Of a DNA stretch of 64,000 nucleotides, positions 12,373 to 22,309 are shown one piece after another. Source of the stretch: Liquidambar formosana (Eukaryota > Streptophyta > Magnoliopsida > Saxifragales > Altingiaceae); the NCBI GenBank assembly GCA_039720395.1, contig CM077833.1, positions 6,773,036 to 6,837,035 on the forward strand. Reading direction: 5' to 3'. Made by a program: the position numbers and the translations under genes. The notes beneath the pieces were generated by a model. It was not told the DNA's origin. It was given only the letters and a program-made list of their open reading frames with translations, and ran no database searches. The first letter of the stretch is position 1; each line of letters begins with the position of its first letter.

Positions 12373-12974
12373 GGGTGATGTCAACTATTTTTTGATGTCA
12401 AAGAGTGAAAAAGGAGCCGCCATAACCAAAGGGAGAGGTGTTGTGGGTGTAGAGTATGAATGGGATATATATGAGCGCAAAACCCTAAAAACTACCTAAG
12501 CATATGCACAGCATATCATGCGTATGCAGCACTTCTATGTGCGTATGCATGATTCTCTCCATTCTATATTTACGATTTCTCACCTGCCGTTTGAATTGCC
12601 TATGTACCTTTATAAGGTAAGTTTATTTCCTAAGTAATTAAAAAAGAGAACTACTTTTCACTTGCCTGTACCTTTACACCTTTAAAGGTAGGTCCATTTC
12701 TCAAAAAGGGAAAAGACTACTTACGGGATGGACAAGCAAGAAAAATGCAAAGAGGTGAAGAAATAGAGATAAAGTACTACATCTTCCAGAAAGTACACTA
12801 AAGCTAAATAGTACCAAAATGTGCCAGACAAAGTTAAAACTAGTTTAAGTACAATCCCATAAAAGTGAAACTAATTGTCCATAAGGCAAGAAAGAGAAAC
12901 TAGGCGGGCCCGCCGCAGCGTCCACTGGTACTCTGACTCCGACTGCTAGTCGCCCGTGAAGAGCTGGCTACCTG
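12373..12974. other. Unassigned stretch at the A/B junction with a short palindrome-like triad
   Basis: No coding similarity is seen. Three CATATGCA/CGTATGCA-type units lie at about 12500-12550 with 20-21 bp spacing. A GGAGCCGCCA near 12415 resembles the reverse complement of the U5 motif TGGCGACTCC, so a fragment of a reversed Tat LTR may lie here. It could equally be the remains of a second antisense gene of element B, as element C has in this position. Confidence 0.4.
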
Positions 12975-15262
12975 CTATAAGGCAGACTCTTCTGTACCAC
13001 CACCGCCTTCGCCTTCACCTCTGCCAGGAGGACCACCTCCATCGGGAAGGTCGTCGGGAGGGAATGGGCCACCATGCAGTCTATATGAGTAGTCAGTCAC
13101 CATAGCCTTCAAACTCCTAATTAGCTGAATCATATCAGTTGATTCGGTCTTATTGAGCTGCAAGAAAATAAAATGGGAAGGCGTTAGCCATAGGTCATGC
13201 ATGTGCATTCTTATTCATGTAACAGGAACAGGGAAGGTGAAAAAGTATGTACATTGCGAGTGCCCGGGGCCATAGGATATCCTAGGACCTTCTCCTTGTG
13301 CAGGACCTGGGACTCTATGAAATATCCACTTGAGGACCACTCAGTCACATGCCAATTAGGTAATTCGGGGGTAACACCTCCCTCTCCTCCCTCCTCCTCG
13401 ACAGGTGGGGCAGCTTGAGATCAGAAGACCCTAGTCAGAAAAGAAATTGAAGATGTGCATATAGAAATCGAATAGATGAGAAAAGAGCATACCTATGCCC
13501 TAATCAGCCGAGGCATAAGTGATGCAGCAGTAAAAGTCACATAGTCTCCATTAGGGAAGGTGCGATTTTCACAAGGAATCCCTGCCTACCAAATATCTAG
13601 ATCCGCTTCACTAATGCTATAAGGATATATCATAAAAGCAGGAGGAAGCATAGGCACCTTAATCCAAGCATCCAAATCTCTGGAAGGTAGACGGCACGGG
13701 ACAAGGGAGATCCTAGAATGGAGCAGATAGTGCAAGCCCTATGGGCAGAGTCACGCAAAGCCCCGTCACCAACATAGGGGATGTCTACCCAAAGGCGAGG
13801 TCGTATCTGCATGAAAGAAAGTAGGATCAAGACAAAATGTCATGGAATTCAAAGGGAATGGCCCGGCAAGAGAAGTACCTCGTCCAGGGGGACCGTGTCC
13901 AAGAACATACGCAGCTGATCATACCCTTTGGGCGCTATTCCATCCAGCATGGTGCAATCAAAGTAGAGCCGGAACCAGAGCTATATTAACATGGGCATGA
14001 AGATCATCAGGATAAGTGCAGCAACAAAAGGGGAAATAAACAGACCAAATGACTTACCGCCCACAAATGCCAGCAGTCTATTATCGATGTTGTACAGGCC
14101 CTACTTAGAGAGTCCATGGAAGTATATAGATAGGATAGTACGGCTTGTCCCCATGCAAACTGGCTACAGGCCGCTAAGTCCTCTAGGGGAACCAACCATA
14201 ATGGGCTAAAAGATTGGGAGGAATTCGGGAACAAGACGGCCGCGATTAAGTATAGGATAAATCCTCGGGCCATCCACTGCTGTTCCTCAAGTGTCTCCTA
14301 AGGGGAATCGTAGAACTTTTCATACAAGTCAGGATAATGGCCATAGCCAGTTACGAATCGCAATCCCAACACTCGCAACTGGAAGTCTAAAACCCGTTCC
14401 TCCGTAGGGTAGTTAGTCGGAATTGGAGGACCTTCCACTCTTAGACCAGTCAGGCAAAACATGTCATAGGGGTCATGGTGAGTTCTCGTCCCGCAACGTG
14501 TACGGTGTGGGTAGAGTCCCACCACTGCTCGGCAAGACAATAGCAAAGGGACTTGCTCCCCTCAAGTGGTAAAAGATTTTTCGCCACGGTCCCGAAGCCT
14601 ACCTGAACCACGTAGGTCTTGGTGTCATTAGAAAGGTGGCCCCACCAGTCCCAAGCACTACTGATGTTACCCCTAGAAAAGGGTCAGTCGCGCCTGTCAT
14701 GGCAAACACAGGTAAGTAAGAGCACAGGTATGGAAAACTTGTTCGGCTGAAAGATATGTGTGATATGCCAGGAGTGTGTACGTGTTTTGAGTGGTGCGTG
14801 GGCATGATCAAGGCGTGCACACGCATGGCAGGATCATGCACACGCATACCCCGCATGTGCGCACGCATATCCTTGTGTTTATTTACTCACATCAGAATGT
14901 TTAATTTTCCACAGTCTACTAATTCTTGCAAAATGTACCATGTTTGGGTGGGTTTTACCAACATACAATATGGGGGTTAGGTAGTCAGATCTACAGCATG
15001 TTTAACAGGCAAAACTAGAGAAATTCTTTAAATTTTCCTACAAATGTTTCAGATCTATGCATTGACACAATTTATTCATGAAAGACAAGCAGGTTGGATT
15101 AAAGGAACCTACCAGGCCAGATCTGAAGCGTTGAGACAAATGCTCCTGTGAGCGAAAGATAGGCGTGATGACCTCACCAAGAAGAATGGTAGGTGTCCAT
15201 TTCTTAGTGACAAACTCTTCCGCCTGTGAAAAAGAAGACTTGCGTTTCTTCTTGGGTGCCAT
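12975..15262 (-). pseudogene. Antisense six-exon plant-mobile-domain-like gene of element B (broken)
   Basis: It is encoded against the element's sense strand. Exon 1 (15262-15113) starts MAPKKKRKSSFSQAEEF, lysine-rich and possibly a nuclear signal. Exon 2 (14693-14058) holds the plant mobile domain-like core, PYDMFCLTGLRVEGPPI and later SMDSLSRA with HLWAV, but has frameshifts and a stop. Exon 3 (13980-13879) is 34 codons, exon 4 is 13806-13493, exon 5 about 13413-13253 (GYPMAPGTR), and exon 6 (13157-12975) has a glycine- and glutamate-rich tail. Donors such as GGTAAGTCA and acceptors such as CTTGCAG are visible. The same six exons occur in element C, and exon 3 is the same length in both. 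Exons 4 and 5 are no longer multiples of three. The role is unknown; plant mobile domain proteins occur in transposons and in silencing-related host proteins such as MAIN. Confidence 0.72.
14811..14868. promoter_or_regulatory. Palindrome triad in intron 1 of the element B antisense gene
   Basis: ACGCAT-ended units recur at 14821, 14842 and 14863, exactly 21 bp apart, within related CACACGCAT/GCGCACGCAT contexts. They lie between exon 1 and exon 2, the same intron that carries triads in element C. Confidence 0.7.
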
Positions 15263-15897
15263 GGAGTAGCAGGGGACGGAGAAGGAAGGAGGAAGGGGAA
15301 GGAAGCCTCTGGAAAGTTAAAAGGAAAAGATTTTTAACGGGAGTTCTTTATGATAGGAATAAAGTTTCTTTATGGAAAGAAAAGATGCAGTGTGGTGCAC
15401 AGGCACCTTAGTATCACGCATGCGTGGTATTTCAAATTTGGAAGGGCATTTATAATATTCAGAGATTTGCTGTGGAGATTTCGTACAGCGCCTTGATTGG
15501 GCAATTGACTGGGATGCTATGGGGCCAGTCACATTCTGAAAATGAAATGTTTTTTCTTTGGGATTGCTGTGGAGTCCCAAACTTTTTGGGATTAGCTGTG
15601 AGAATCCCACGTCATCTCTATATTGTGTATGCCTTACTAGGATGTTGCGGGACCAACATAGCACTTTATCATCTAGAATTATTGTGGGGTTCTAGAACAT
15701 TTTGAGGGGCTTGCTACGGGTCCCACCTAATTTCTATTGCACATTCGAACTATGTGAGGGTTTGATCTTTGTGAAGTACGTAGGCAATTGGATGCGTCCA
15801 ACCCGACCCCATGCATTTGCATGAATGTTTTGCATAGGGACAAAATGTCAGGTCTGTGGATTTCCTTCCGAAATTCAAACCGCGATTTGGGAAGAAT
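15263..15897 (+). other. Element B 3' untranslated region with conserved motif
   Basis: There is no supported gene. The motif GAACTATGTGAGGGTTTGAT at 15747, followed by GAAGTACGTAGGCA, resembles one at 40889 in element C at a similar distance before the PPT. Confidence 0.55.
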
Positions 15898-15913
15898 TTG
15901 GAAGAGGGGCAAC
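15898..15913 (+). other. Element B polypurine tract
   Basis: The purine-rich GGAAGAGGGGCAAC lies directly before the LTR start TGTAGACACCCC. It would prime plus-strand DNA synthesis. Confidence 0.85.
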
Positions 15914-16404
15914 TGTAGACACCCCATTTTGTCCCCATATTTTTGTGAGTTCCTAATGATGAGGTCTATTAAGTTTGCTGCCAATTCTGGGTTCATTTGA
16001 GTGAGCGAATTGACCGGTATGTAAAATAGATTAAGATATGCGCGCACACACGATCATAGCCCTTAAAGGTAAGGAAAGAATTGGGATGGGACGGTGCATA
16101 CGCATTAATGGGATATGCGTACGCATGACACCACCCTACATACGCATGGTGTGGTTATGCGTACGCATGGCCCACTATGCGTACGCGTAACTTGTGTAGA
16201 TCAATTCAGAATTATGCGTACGCATTATACAGCCATGCGTACGCACCGTTTGATCACGCGTACTCGTGAAAATCTTTATTTCCTTATTTTTCGAGATGAT
16301 CTCCCCAAATCGTGGGAAGGGGGATCGCAGCCTACTTTTTAGGAACAAGAGGAGCGGCGCTGAGTGGCTAGAGAGGTTCCTAGGGTTCCAAAGGTTAACC
16401 TAAT
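15914..16404 (+). repeat. Element B 3' LTR, first part
   Basis: It starts TGTAGACACCCC after the PPT and is cut at 16404 by element C. The last five bases, CTAAT, are repeated at 42495-42499, where the LTR resumes. Confidence 0.88.
16094..16268. promoter_or_regulatory. Arrays of ATGCGTACGCAT palindromes in element B LTR
   Basis: ACGCAT-type cores occur at 16100, 16121, 16142, 16163 and 16183, then at 16220, 16241 and 16262. Steps are 21 bp apart from one of 20, plus the gap between the two sets. They lie in U3, upstream of a TATA-like TATATATG at 42507 after the insertion is removed. Confidence 0.8.
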
Positions 16405-16549
16405 TGTTAACACCCCATTTTGTACCACTTGACACCTCAAGCCACTTTCTGAGACCCGATGATGAAGGGCAGTAGCCAACGGACCATCGCAAGCACGCCC
16501 GAAGGACTCACGGAGACACAGCAGGCCTTTGGCCCCGGTTCGATACCCC

Positions 16550-16607
16550 ATGCACGTATGTGCATGGGATATGCACGTACGTGCATATACCATGCACGTA
16601 CGATCAT
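16550..16607. promoter_or_regulatory. Palindrome triad in U3 of element C 5' LTR
   Basis: Three 16-bp units start at 16550, 16571 and 16592, each 21 bp apart. The middle one is the perfect palindrome ATGCACGTACGTGCAT; the others differ at one and two bases. It is repeated in the 3' LTR at 41219-41276. Confidence 0.9.
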
Positions 16608-16738
16608 GCCCTCTCTTTTTGAATTCCATCTCTTTCCCCCCGAAATTGCCTCTTACCTTATACAGCCCCCACGCTGACAGCTGCTCAGTGGCGGCTGGGA
16701 AACCCTAGAAACCTCCGAATCAAACCCTAATCCCCGCC

Positions 16739-16746
16739 TATAAATA
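16739..16746 (+). promoter_or_regulatory. TATA box of element C
   Basis: TATAAATA in a GC-rich context about 130 bp after the first triad; the same octamer is at 41408-41415 in the 3' LTR. Confidence 0.75.
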
Positions 16747-17321
16747 CCCGGCTTTTATTCAAGAGAAGGGATCCGAATTTTGGCTACCAAAACCACCACT
16801 CTAGAAACCCTGAGACTGACGGCTGTGTCCACGAGAGGTCCAGAAAGCACGCTTGTGAAGGGATCGCTGCCGCCCGAACCTGAGGGTAACCATTCTCAAT
16901 CTTTAATTTCGTTTTAGCATGATTATTTATAATATTGCATTTGATATGAATATCTTGTCATTTAATACTCATAATTAGGACACGTTCAGATCTAATCCGG
17001 CGCCGATTTATTTGTGCATTTAAGGTTTGAAATAAGTTTCTCATCCATTTCAAATGCGTAGGGCTACATAAGATCTATCCGTTAACTCCAGCATTTTTTC
17101 CGCGCATGATATATCTCTCTGTTAATTCTTAGCATTTAATCCGCATGGTTTAGGCCCATAAATATCTGTTGCATCTTTATTAGCATCTGCTGTCATTTCG
17201 CCATCTAGGTCTAGGTCATTTTGTCATCTCTAAATCGCATTATAGCTATGTTTCTGCATACATTCGAGTTAAAGATCTGTTCGGGCACAGCATGGTAGGC
17301 ATCGGATGGAATTTGATAAGC

Positions 17322-17379
17322 ATGTACGTACGTACATATGGTATGCACGTACGTGGATCTCATATGCACGTACGTGCAT
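17322..17379. promoter_or_regulatory. Second palindrome triad in element C 5' LTR
   Basis: Units start at 17322 (ATGTACGTACGTACAT), 17343 and 17364 (ATGCACGTACGTGCAT), again exactly 21 bp apart, downstream of the presumed transcription start. The 3' LTR copy is at 41994-42051. Confidence 0.9.
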
Positions 17380-17743
17380 GAGCCATGTTTTTACAGTTTA
17401 ATCCCTCCTTTTCTTTTGCAGGCAGTATAGGTACCCCTTGCAACCTTGTGAATATTCTGTATCATATATATCTGTTTATATAACTGGTCTTCTTTCCCTT
17501 TTTCTCATCTGTGCATGCCATTATCTGAATTGGATTGCATAAGCGTTTGATTGACGGTTGAATTCAATTAAGTTCCTTTTTAATTAAAGCCAATAAGTGT
17601 ATGTGAGGCTGGATTTTAGCCGGGCGCAGACGGGTGCCTAACACCTTCCCGTCCGCGTACCTTAGCTCCAAACCTTGATTCTTTGGGTGATGACGAGTTG
17701 GGCCCTTGCTAGGGGTCTATCGGTTCCCGAGGCCAAAATCGGG

Positions 17744-17753
17744 TGGCGACTCC
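17744..17753 (+). other. PBS-like decamer in U5
   Basis: TGGCGACTCC equals the first ten bases of the PBS at 17827. Copies occur at the same place in LTRs of A (7770-7779, minus), B (43654-43663) and the C 3' LTR (42413-42422). Confidence 0.8.
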
Positions 17754-17826
17754 CTCTCCGCCCTAATCGTCCGCGGTTAGTGGCGTACTCCCGAGCCGAC
17801 GTGGTGAAAGGACACGGCGCTCACAA

Positions 17827-17844
17827 TGGCGACTCCACTGGGGA
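17827..17844 (+). other. Element C primer binding site
   Basis: TGGCGACTCCACTGGGGA lies one base after the LTR end and is identical to that of element A. Confidence 0.93.
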
Positions 17845-18937
17845 TAGAGAGCTTGATTCTGAAACATTTATTGGCTTTAATTAATTAGGAAATTTAATTG
17901 AATAAGACTGAAATTGCACACACGCGCACGATATTTGGCATTTGTTGTCCCTCGATGGCAGTCTGATTAGAGACCCGGGTTCCATTTAGTTCCTATAGGC
18001 AACTCGATTCAGCACCATCAACCCACGGCCTGTGCCACTAGCCTGTAATAAGCTAGTGAGTACGCTAACGGGTCGCTCTTTGAGCACCCTAGCCTGGGTA
18101 ACCCTTGAAGAAGCAGTACTCCCCATTGACCAACCACACTAGTGTCCCCCGAGACCTTTGCATAGCCTTGCTTGAATGTATGCCGTATCGCATGTCATGT
18201 TGCATCCATACTCATTTGTATAGCGCGGATACGGGACGAGGCCCACGTTGTACATAAGCCTTCTAGTTTGAGCCCGAATTGAGGGAAGATTGAGTGCTAT
18301 TGTAGTGGACCTAGGCCCATTGAAAAAAAGAAAAAGAAAAGAAAATGATGATAACCAAAATAATGAACAAAATGGGCCTAGAATCCAAAATGAGGTGCAA
18401 GGTGTGAGCATGACGGGCTCAAACAAAGAAAGCTGATGGACCACGTAGACCTGCTGAGAGGTAGGAATAGATCACTATGATGAATGAACACAACCCATCT
18501 AAAATTGAACATCGAAGTCCAATATCATTCTACCTAAGGCTTGATGAGTGAGAGGTAAAACAAAGTGTGATCTTGTAATTGGACTAAGCCTATCTAAGTG
18601 AAAACAATGAAATGGGCTTGGATCCAAAGTGAGTATGTGAGATATGTGTGAACTTGTAACGGGCCAAAGGTAGAATGATGTTCGACTTCGTAAATTAATA
18701 TCTGCCCATCATAGACCCTTGGAAGATCTAGTGAACATGACAAGGCTCTAGCAATGGGATTAGATAAGGGGTTTGAAGGTATTCGGATTGGGCTAGGGGA
18801 GAAAGTTTAATGGACATGTGCTCATTACGCTCAACTCCTGTTTCAGCAAGATTGATTCACCAGGGAGAGAAGCACCGAGTAGTGTTTGGGCCCGATCTCT
18901 GACCACTAACAGATTAAGAAGAACCCCGGCGGTAAGA
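17845..18937 (+). other. Element C 5' untranslated region
   Basis: About 1.1 kb of leader between the PBS and gag. The gag frame is open from 18818, but the recognisable protein starts at 18938. A TTTCAG at 18841 could be a splice acceptor. Nothing else is seen. Confidence 0.6.
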
Positions 18938-20302
18938 ATGGCAGAACAAGTGACTCTGGCTGATATCCTTGAACAGATGAGGAGCGATAGAACCGAGATG
19001 AAGGGCTTCATGAATGAAATGCGGGACTGGGTTACTAAGCTCGAGAAAGGGAAAGGGAGAACAGAAGAACCACCCGAAACTGAGGAGAAAGGAGAGCCCA
19101 AGGTTAATGAGGAGGAGCACCCGAAGTGGGAAGATGATGACTATGAGGACTACTTGAAAAGGAAAGAAACCAAGGAAAAAGACACCAAAGTAGAAAAGTT
19201 GGCGGCAGAGAACGCTGAGATGAAAGCTCGGATGGACCGAATGCAAACAGCATGGCAGAAATCACAAGGCATGGATGATTACATGTATTCTATGGCAGGG
19301 ATTACGGCCGACTCCAAGGTGCAACTCCCTCCGAAATTCAAAATAGCCGATTATGAAAAGTTCGATGGCACCGGTGACCCCAAACAGCATTTGCGCTAGT
19401 ACTTGAGCATTGCTCGAATGAGAGGGTTGACCGCCGATCAAGTGTTGCATGCCTTCCCTTTATCTCTCTCGGCGGATGCCTCGAAGTGGTACTATGCGCT
19501 TGATCCGAAAGTCACGGACTCTTGGGAACTACTGGCTTCAGAATTTACAAACAAATATGCGTACAACACTATGTTAGATGTCACTCTGCGGGACTTGGAA
19601 ATGACTAGGCAAAAGACGGATGAAACGTTCTCAGAATTTCTGACTCGCTGGAGGGCTAAAGCTGTCAAGATAGTAAATAGGCCAACAGAAATTGATCAGA
19701 TAAACATTATTTTGAGGAACCTGACACCCGTGTACTTTGATCGCATGTTGACTTCCTCTGTCATGAATTTTGAACAGTTATACCAGTGTGGAACTCGTAT
19801 CGAGGATGCTATTCACCGCGGTCAGATGGATAGGCAGAAGAAAGTATACGGTTCCGGTAGTGGTGGTGGAAGTGGAAGTGCTAGAGTTAGTGGAGGAACC
19901 CAGCCGCAAGCCACAGTGGGAGCCATCCAGCAGGCACCAGCAGCACCAAAAGCGCCAAGGGTGTACCATGACTTAGGAGTCCCATTGTCCAAAGCCTTGG
20001 CCAACTTGAGCAAAAGGGACTATCTGAAGCCTTTGGAACCAAGAGCACTGCCGAACCCGATTCCCTCGTATTGGAGGCAGAATGAGTTTTGCGACTTCCA
20101 CCAACGGATCGGGCATAAGACGGACAATTGCATGCGCCTAAAGAATGAAATCCAAGACCTGATTGATTCAGGTAAGCTACCCCCTCCAGGCGGTGACAAG
20201 CCCAATATTCAGAACAACCCTCTTCCCAATTATCGAAATACACTGCCTCCTGCCTACATGAATATGGTTAGTGATACGAAGGCAATGGAGGATCCGTCAT
20301 AA
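18938..20302 (+). pseudogene. Element C gag (two stops)
   Basis: Start chosen at the ATG of MAEQVTLADILEQMRSDRTE (18938); the open frame extends back to 18818 without further similarity. A charged coiled-coil-like segment (about residues 40-110) is followed by the gag core, YEKFDGTGDPKQHL to EFLTRWRAKAVKIVN. A TAG at 19397-19399 breaks it after QHLR, and a TAA at 20300-20302 separates it from the protease, all in one frame; both could be C-to-T changes. A Ser/Gly linker lies near 19855, and a C-X2-H-X4-H-X4-C knuckle (CDFHQRIGHKTDNC) at about 20091-20132. Gag packages the element RNA. Confidence 0.9.
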
Positions 20303-22309
20303 TTCATTTTCATGATCAGCATGAAGAAGGCTCCGTGGGAAGATTATGATAGTGGAGAGGAAGATATTTGGGCAGAAATGAAGAAGGATTCCATGCATCT
20401 AACCCGCTCGGGGAGGCATTACAAGCCTAATTATCTGGAAGGGGACCATCCCGGAAGAGAATTGAACCAAGAAGTAAGAGAAAGGATTGAGCAGCAAAAC
20501 GAGGAGGAGGAGGACAGGATACTGAAGCAGTTAAAGAAAACACAAGCAAGTATAAGCATTTGGGGCTTGCTGATCGCCTCAAAGAAACATCGCCAGGCTT
20601 TACTAGATGCGTTGGCAAGGAAAGAAGTACCAATGGAAACCACACCGGAGCAAGTTCTATCACTTATGGGGGTCAGCTCGGTGAGCAAGGCTGTGATGAC
20701 CTTTTCCCATGAAGATTTGCCACTTGAAGGGGCAGGGCATGCCAAGCCACTCTATGTCACGGTGGAATGTAGGGATTTGAAAATACCTGTAGTTCTGGTC
20801 GATAATGGGTCCGCATTGAATGTTTGCCCGATGCGCACCGCGACTAAGCTAGGGATTGGCAAGGAGGAGTTGACACCTTCTGTTGTGACAGTGAGGGGTT
20901 ATGACAACAGCTGTCGGAGTGTGATGGGAACTTTCAAGGCCGCTTGTAAAATAGGGCCCGTTGAGTCAATAGTGGAATTCTGCGTCATGGACATTCCCGC
21001 CAACTACAACCTGCTGTTGGGAAGAACTTGGCTACACCCTTTGCAAGCTGTTCCCTCAACCGTGCACCAGAAAATAAAATTGCCTTGGGATGAAGGAGTT
21101 CTAGTGATCCATGGAGACGGAGAAATAACTGGGCAAATATCAGGGGTGAAGGAAGGAAGCGGAGAGTTGGAATGGAGAGGTTTTGAGCTGGTACAGGTGA
21201 TTGAAAGGAAGGAAACTGGAAGAGAGAAGGTGTCTCCCGACTTTGGGGAGGGGGTCAGCCATATCGTGACGCATATGATGAGGAAGCTGGGATATATACC
21301 CGGGATGGGGCTAGGCCGAAGGGGAGAAGGGATAGCTGAGTTCCCGGATTTCCACATGCAAACCAACCGGCGAGGGCTAGGATACACTGAAGAGGACGAC
21401 AAATGCGCCCCCAAGAATGGAAAAACTCTCAATGGTAATTTTGTGAAGAAAGGAGAAGATTTCCCCTATTGTGGATTTCCTGAGCCATGGATAGACCGAG
21501 GGAGCGGAGAAAGGAAGCCTGGGTTGGAGGTATTCTTTAGCGAGAAATTGAATCTGGAAGATACAGACAGGGGGATCCCAGAAGAAGAAAGTGAAGAGCG
21601 AGACTGGGCGAAAAATATGGATCAGACAAGCTGGAAGGTCTTGTTGTCACCCAAGGGCGGCGAAGAAGTGTTCTCTTTGACTGATGAAACCGTCCCTACC
21701 AAGCTTATTGTTGTGGCTGATGGGGATACTAGCACATGGATCTGGGAACGTGCGGCTAGGGTCACGTATGGTGTCAAGGCAATTAATAAGCCTACTCAGG
21801 AGAAGTCTAGGGTTGGGTCTAAGTCTGAGTCCGGGTCGGGGTATGGGTTTGAGTTGTCCACTGATGTAATTTCCAATAATTCAAAGAAATTTGATTCTGC
21901 TTACTCTACTGTGTCCCCTAACAATCAAATTGCACAAATGCACGATCTTTTAGACCCAGATGAGCTAATTAATGAAAATCAAGATGTGAAAATTGAACCC
22001 ATTAAAGAAGAAACTATCATTATTAATATAAGCACTGATGAGAAAATCAAGGAAATCCAAATTGGCTCTACTCTGTCCATGCAAGAACGTACAGATCTTA
22101 CAGCTTTGCTGCAGGAGTTTTCTGATGTGTTTGCTTGGTCGTATGAGGACATGCCTGGGATCGACCCCACTATAGCACAGCATCACATTCCTATTAGGGA
22201 GGGAGCAAGGCCTGTCAAACAAAAACTAAGAAGAATGGCACCGGAATGGTCGTTGAAGGTTAAGGAAGAGGTGACCAAGTTATTAAAAGTGGGGTTTATC
22301 AAACGGTAG
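20303..22309 (+). pseudogene. Element C protease, G-patch-like motif and RT N-terminus
   Basis: The frame is the same as gag. After an acidic segment and a coiled-coil-like stretch (REREQ-rich, about 20460-20540), the aspartic protease active site VLVDNGSALNVCP lies at about 20795, with flap/hydrophobic motif NYNLLLGRTWLHP near 21005. A G-patch-like motif (MMRKLGYIPGMGLGRRGEGI, ending GLGYTEED) spans about 21270-21395. The conserved KKGEDFPYCGFPEPWIDRG block follows, then the RT lead-in FAWSYEDMPGIDPTIAQHHI. The TAG at 22307-22309 results from a one-base frameshift at about 22303, after which the RT continues in the next frame. Element A has an intron-like gap here; C does not. Confidence 0.88.

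Larger units (their letters stand above)
16405..17825 (+). repeat. Element C 5' LTR
   Basis: It runs TGTTAACACCCC to GCTCACA. A TATA box TATAAATA at 16739-16746 gives a likely transcription start about 30 bp later. Palindrome triads lie at 16550-16607 and 17322-17379. U5 holds TGGCGACTCC at 17744-17753, the first ten bases of the PBS. Confidence 0.96.

Noticed and set aside
13197..13418. Plus-strand open frame in element B
   Set aside because: It is the shadow of exon 5 of the antisense gene.
16115..16342. Open frame rich in MRTH repeats in element B's LTR
   Set aside because: Translation of the ATGCGTACGCAT array; no other support.
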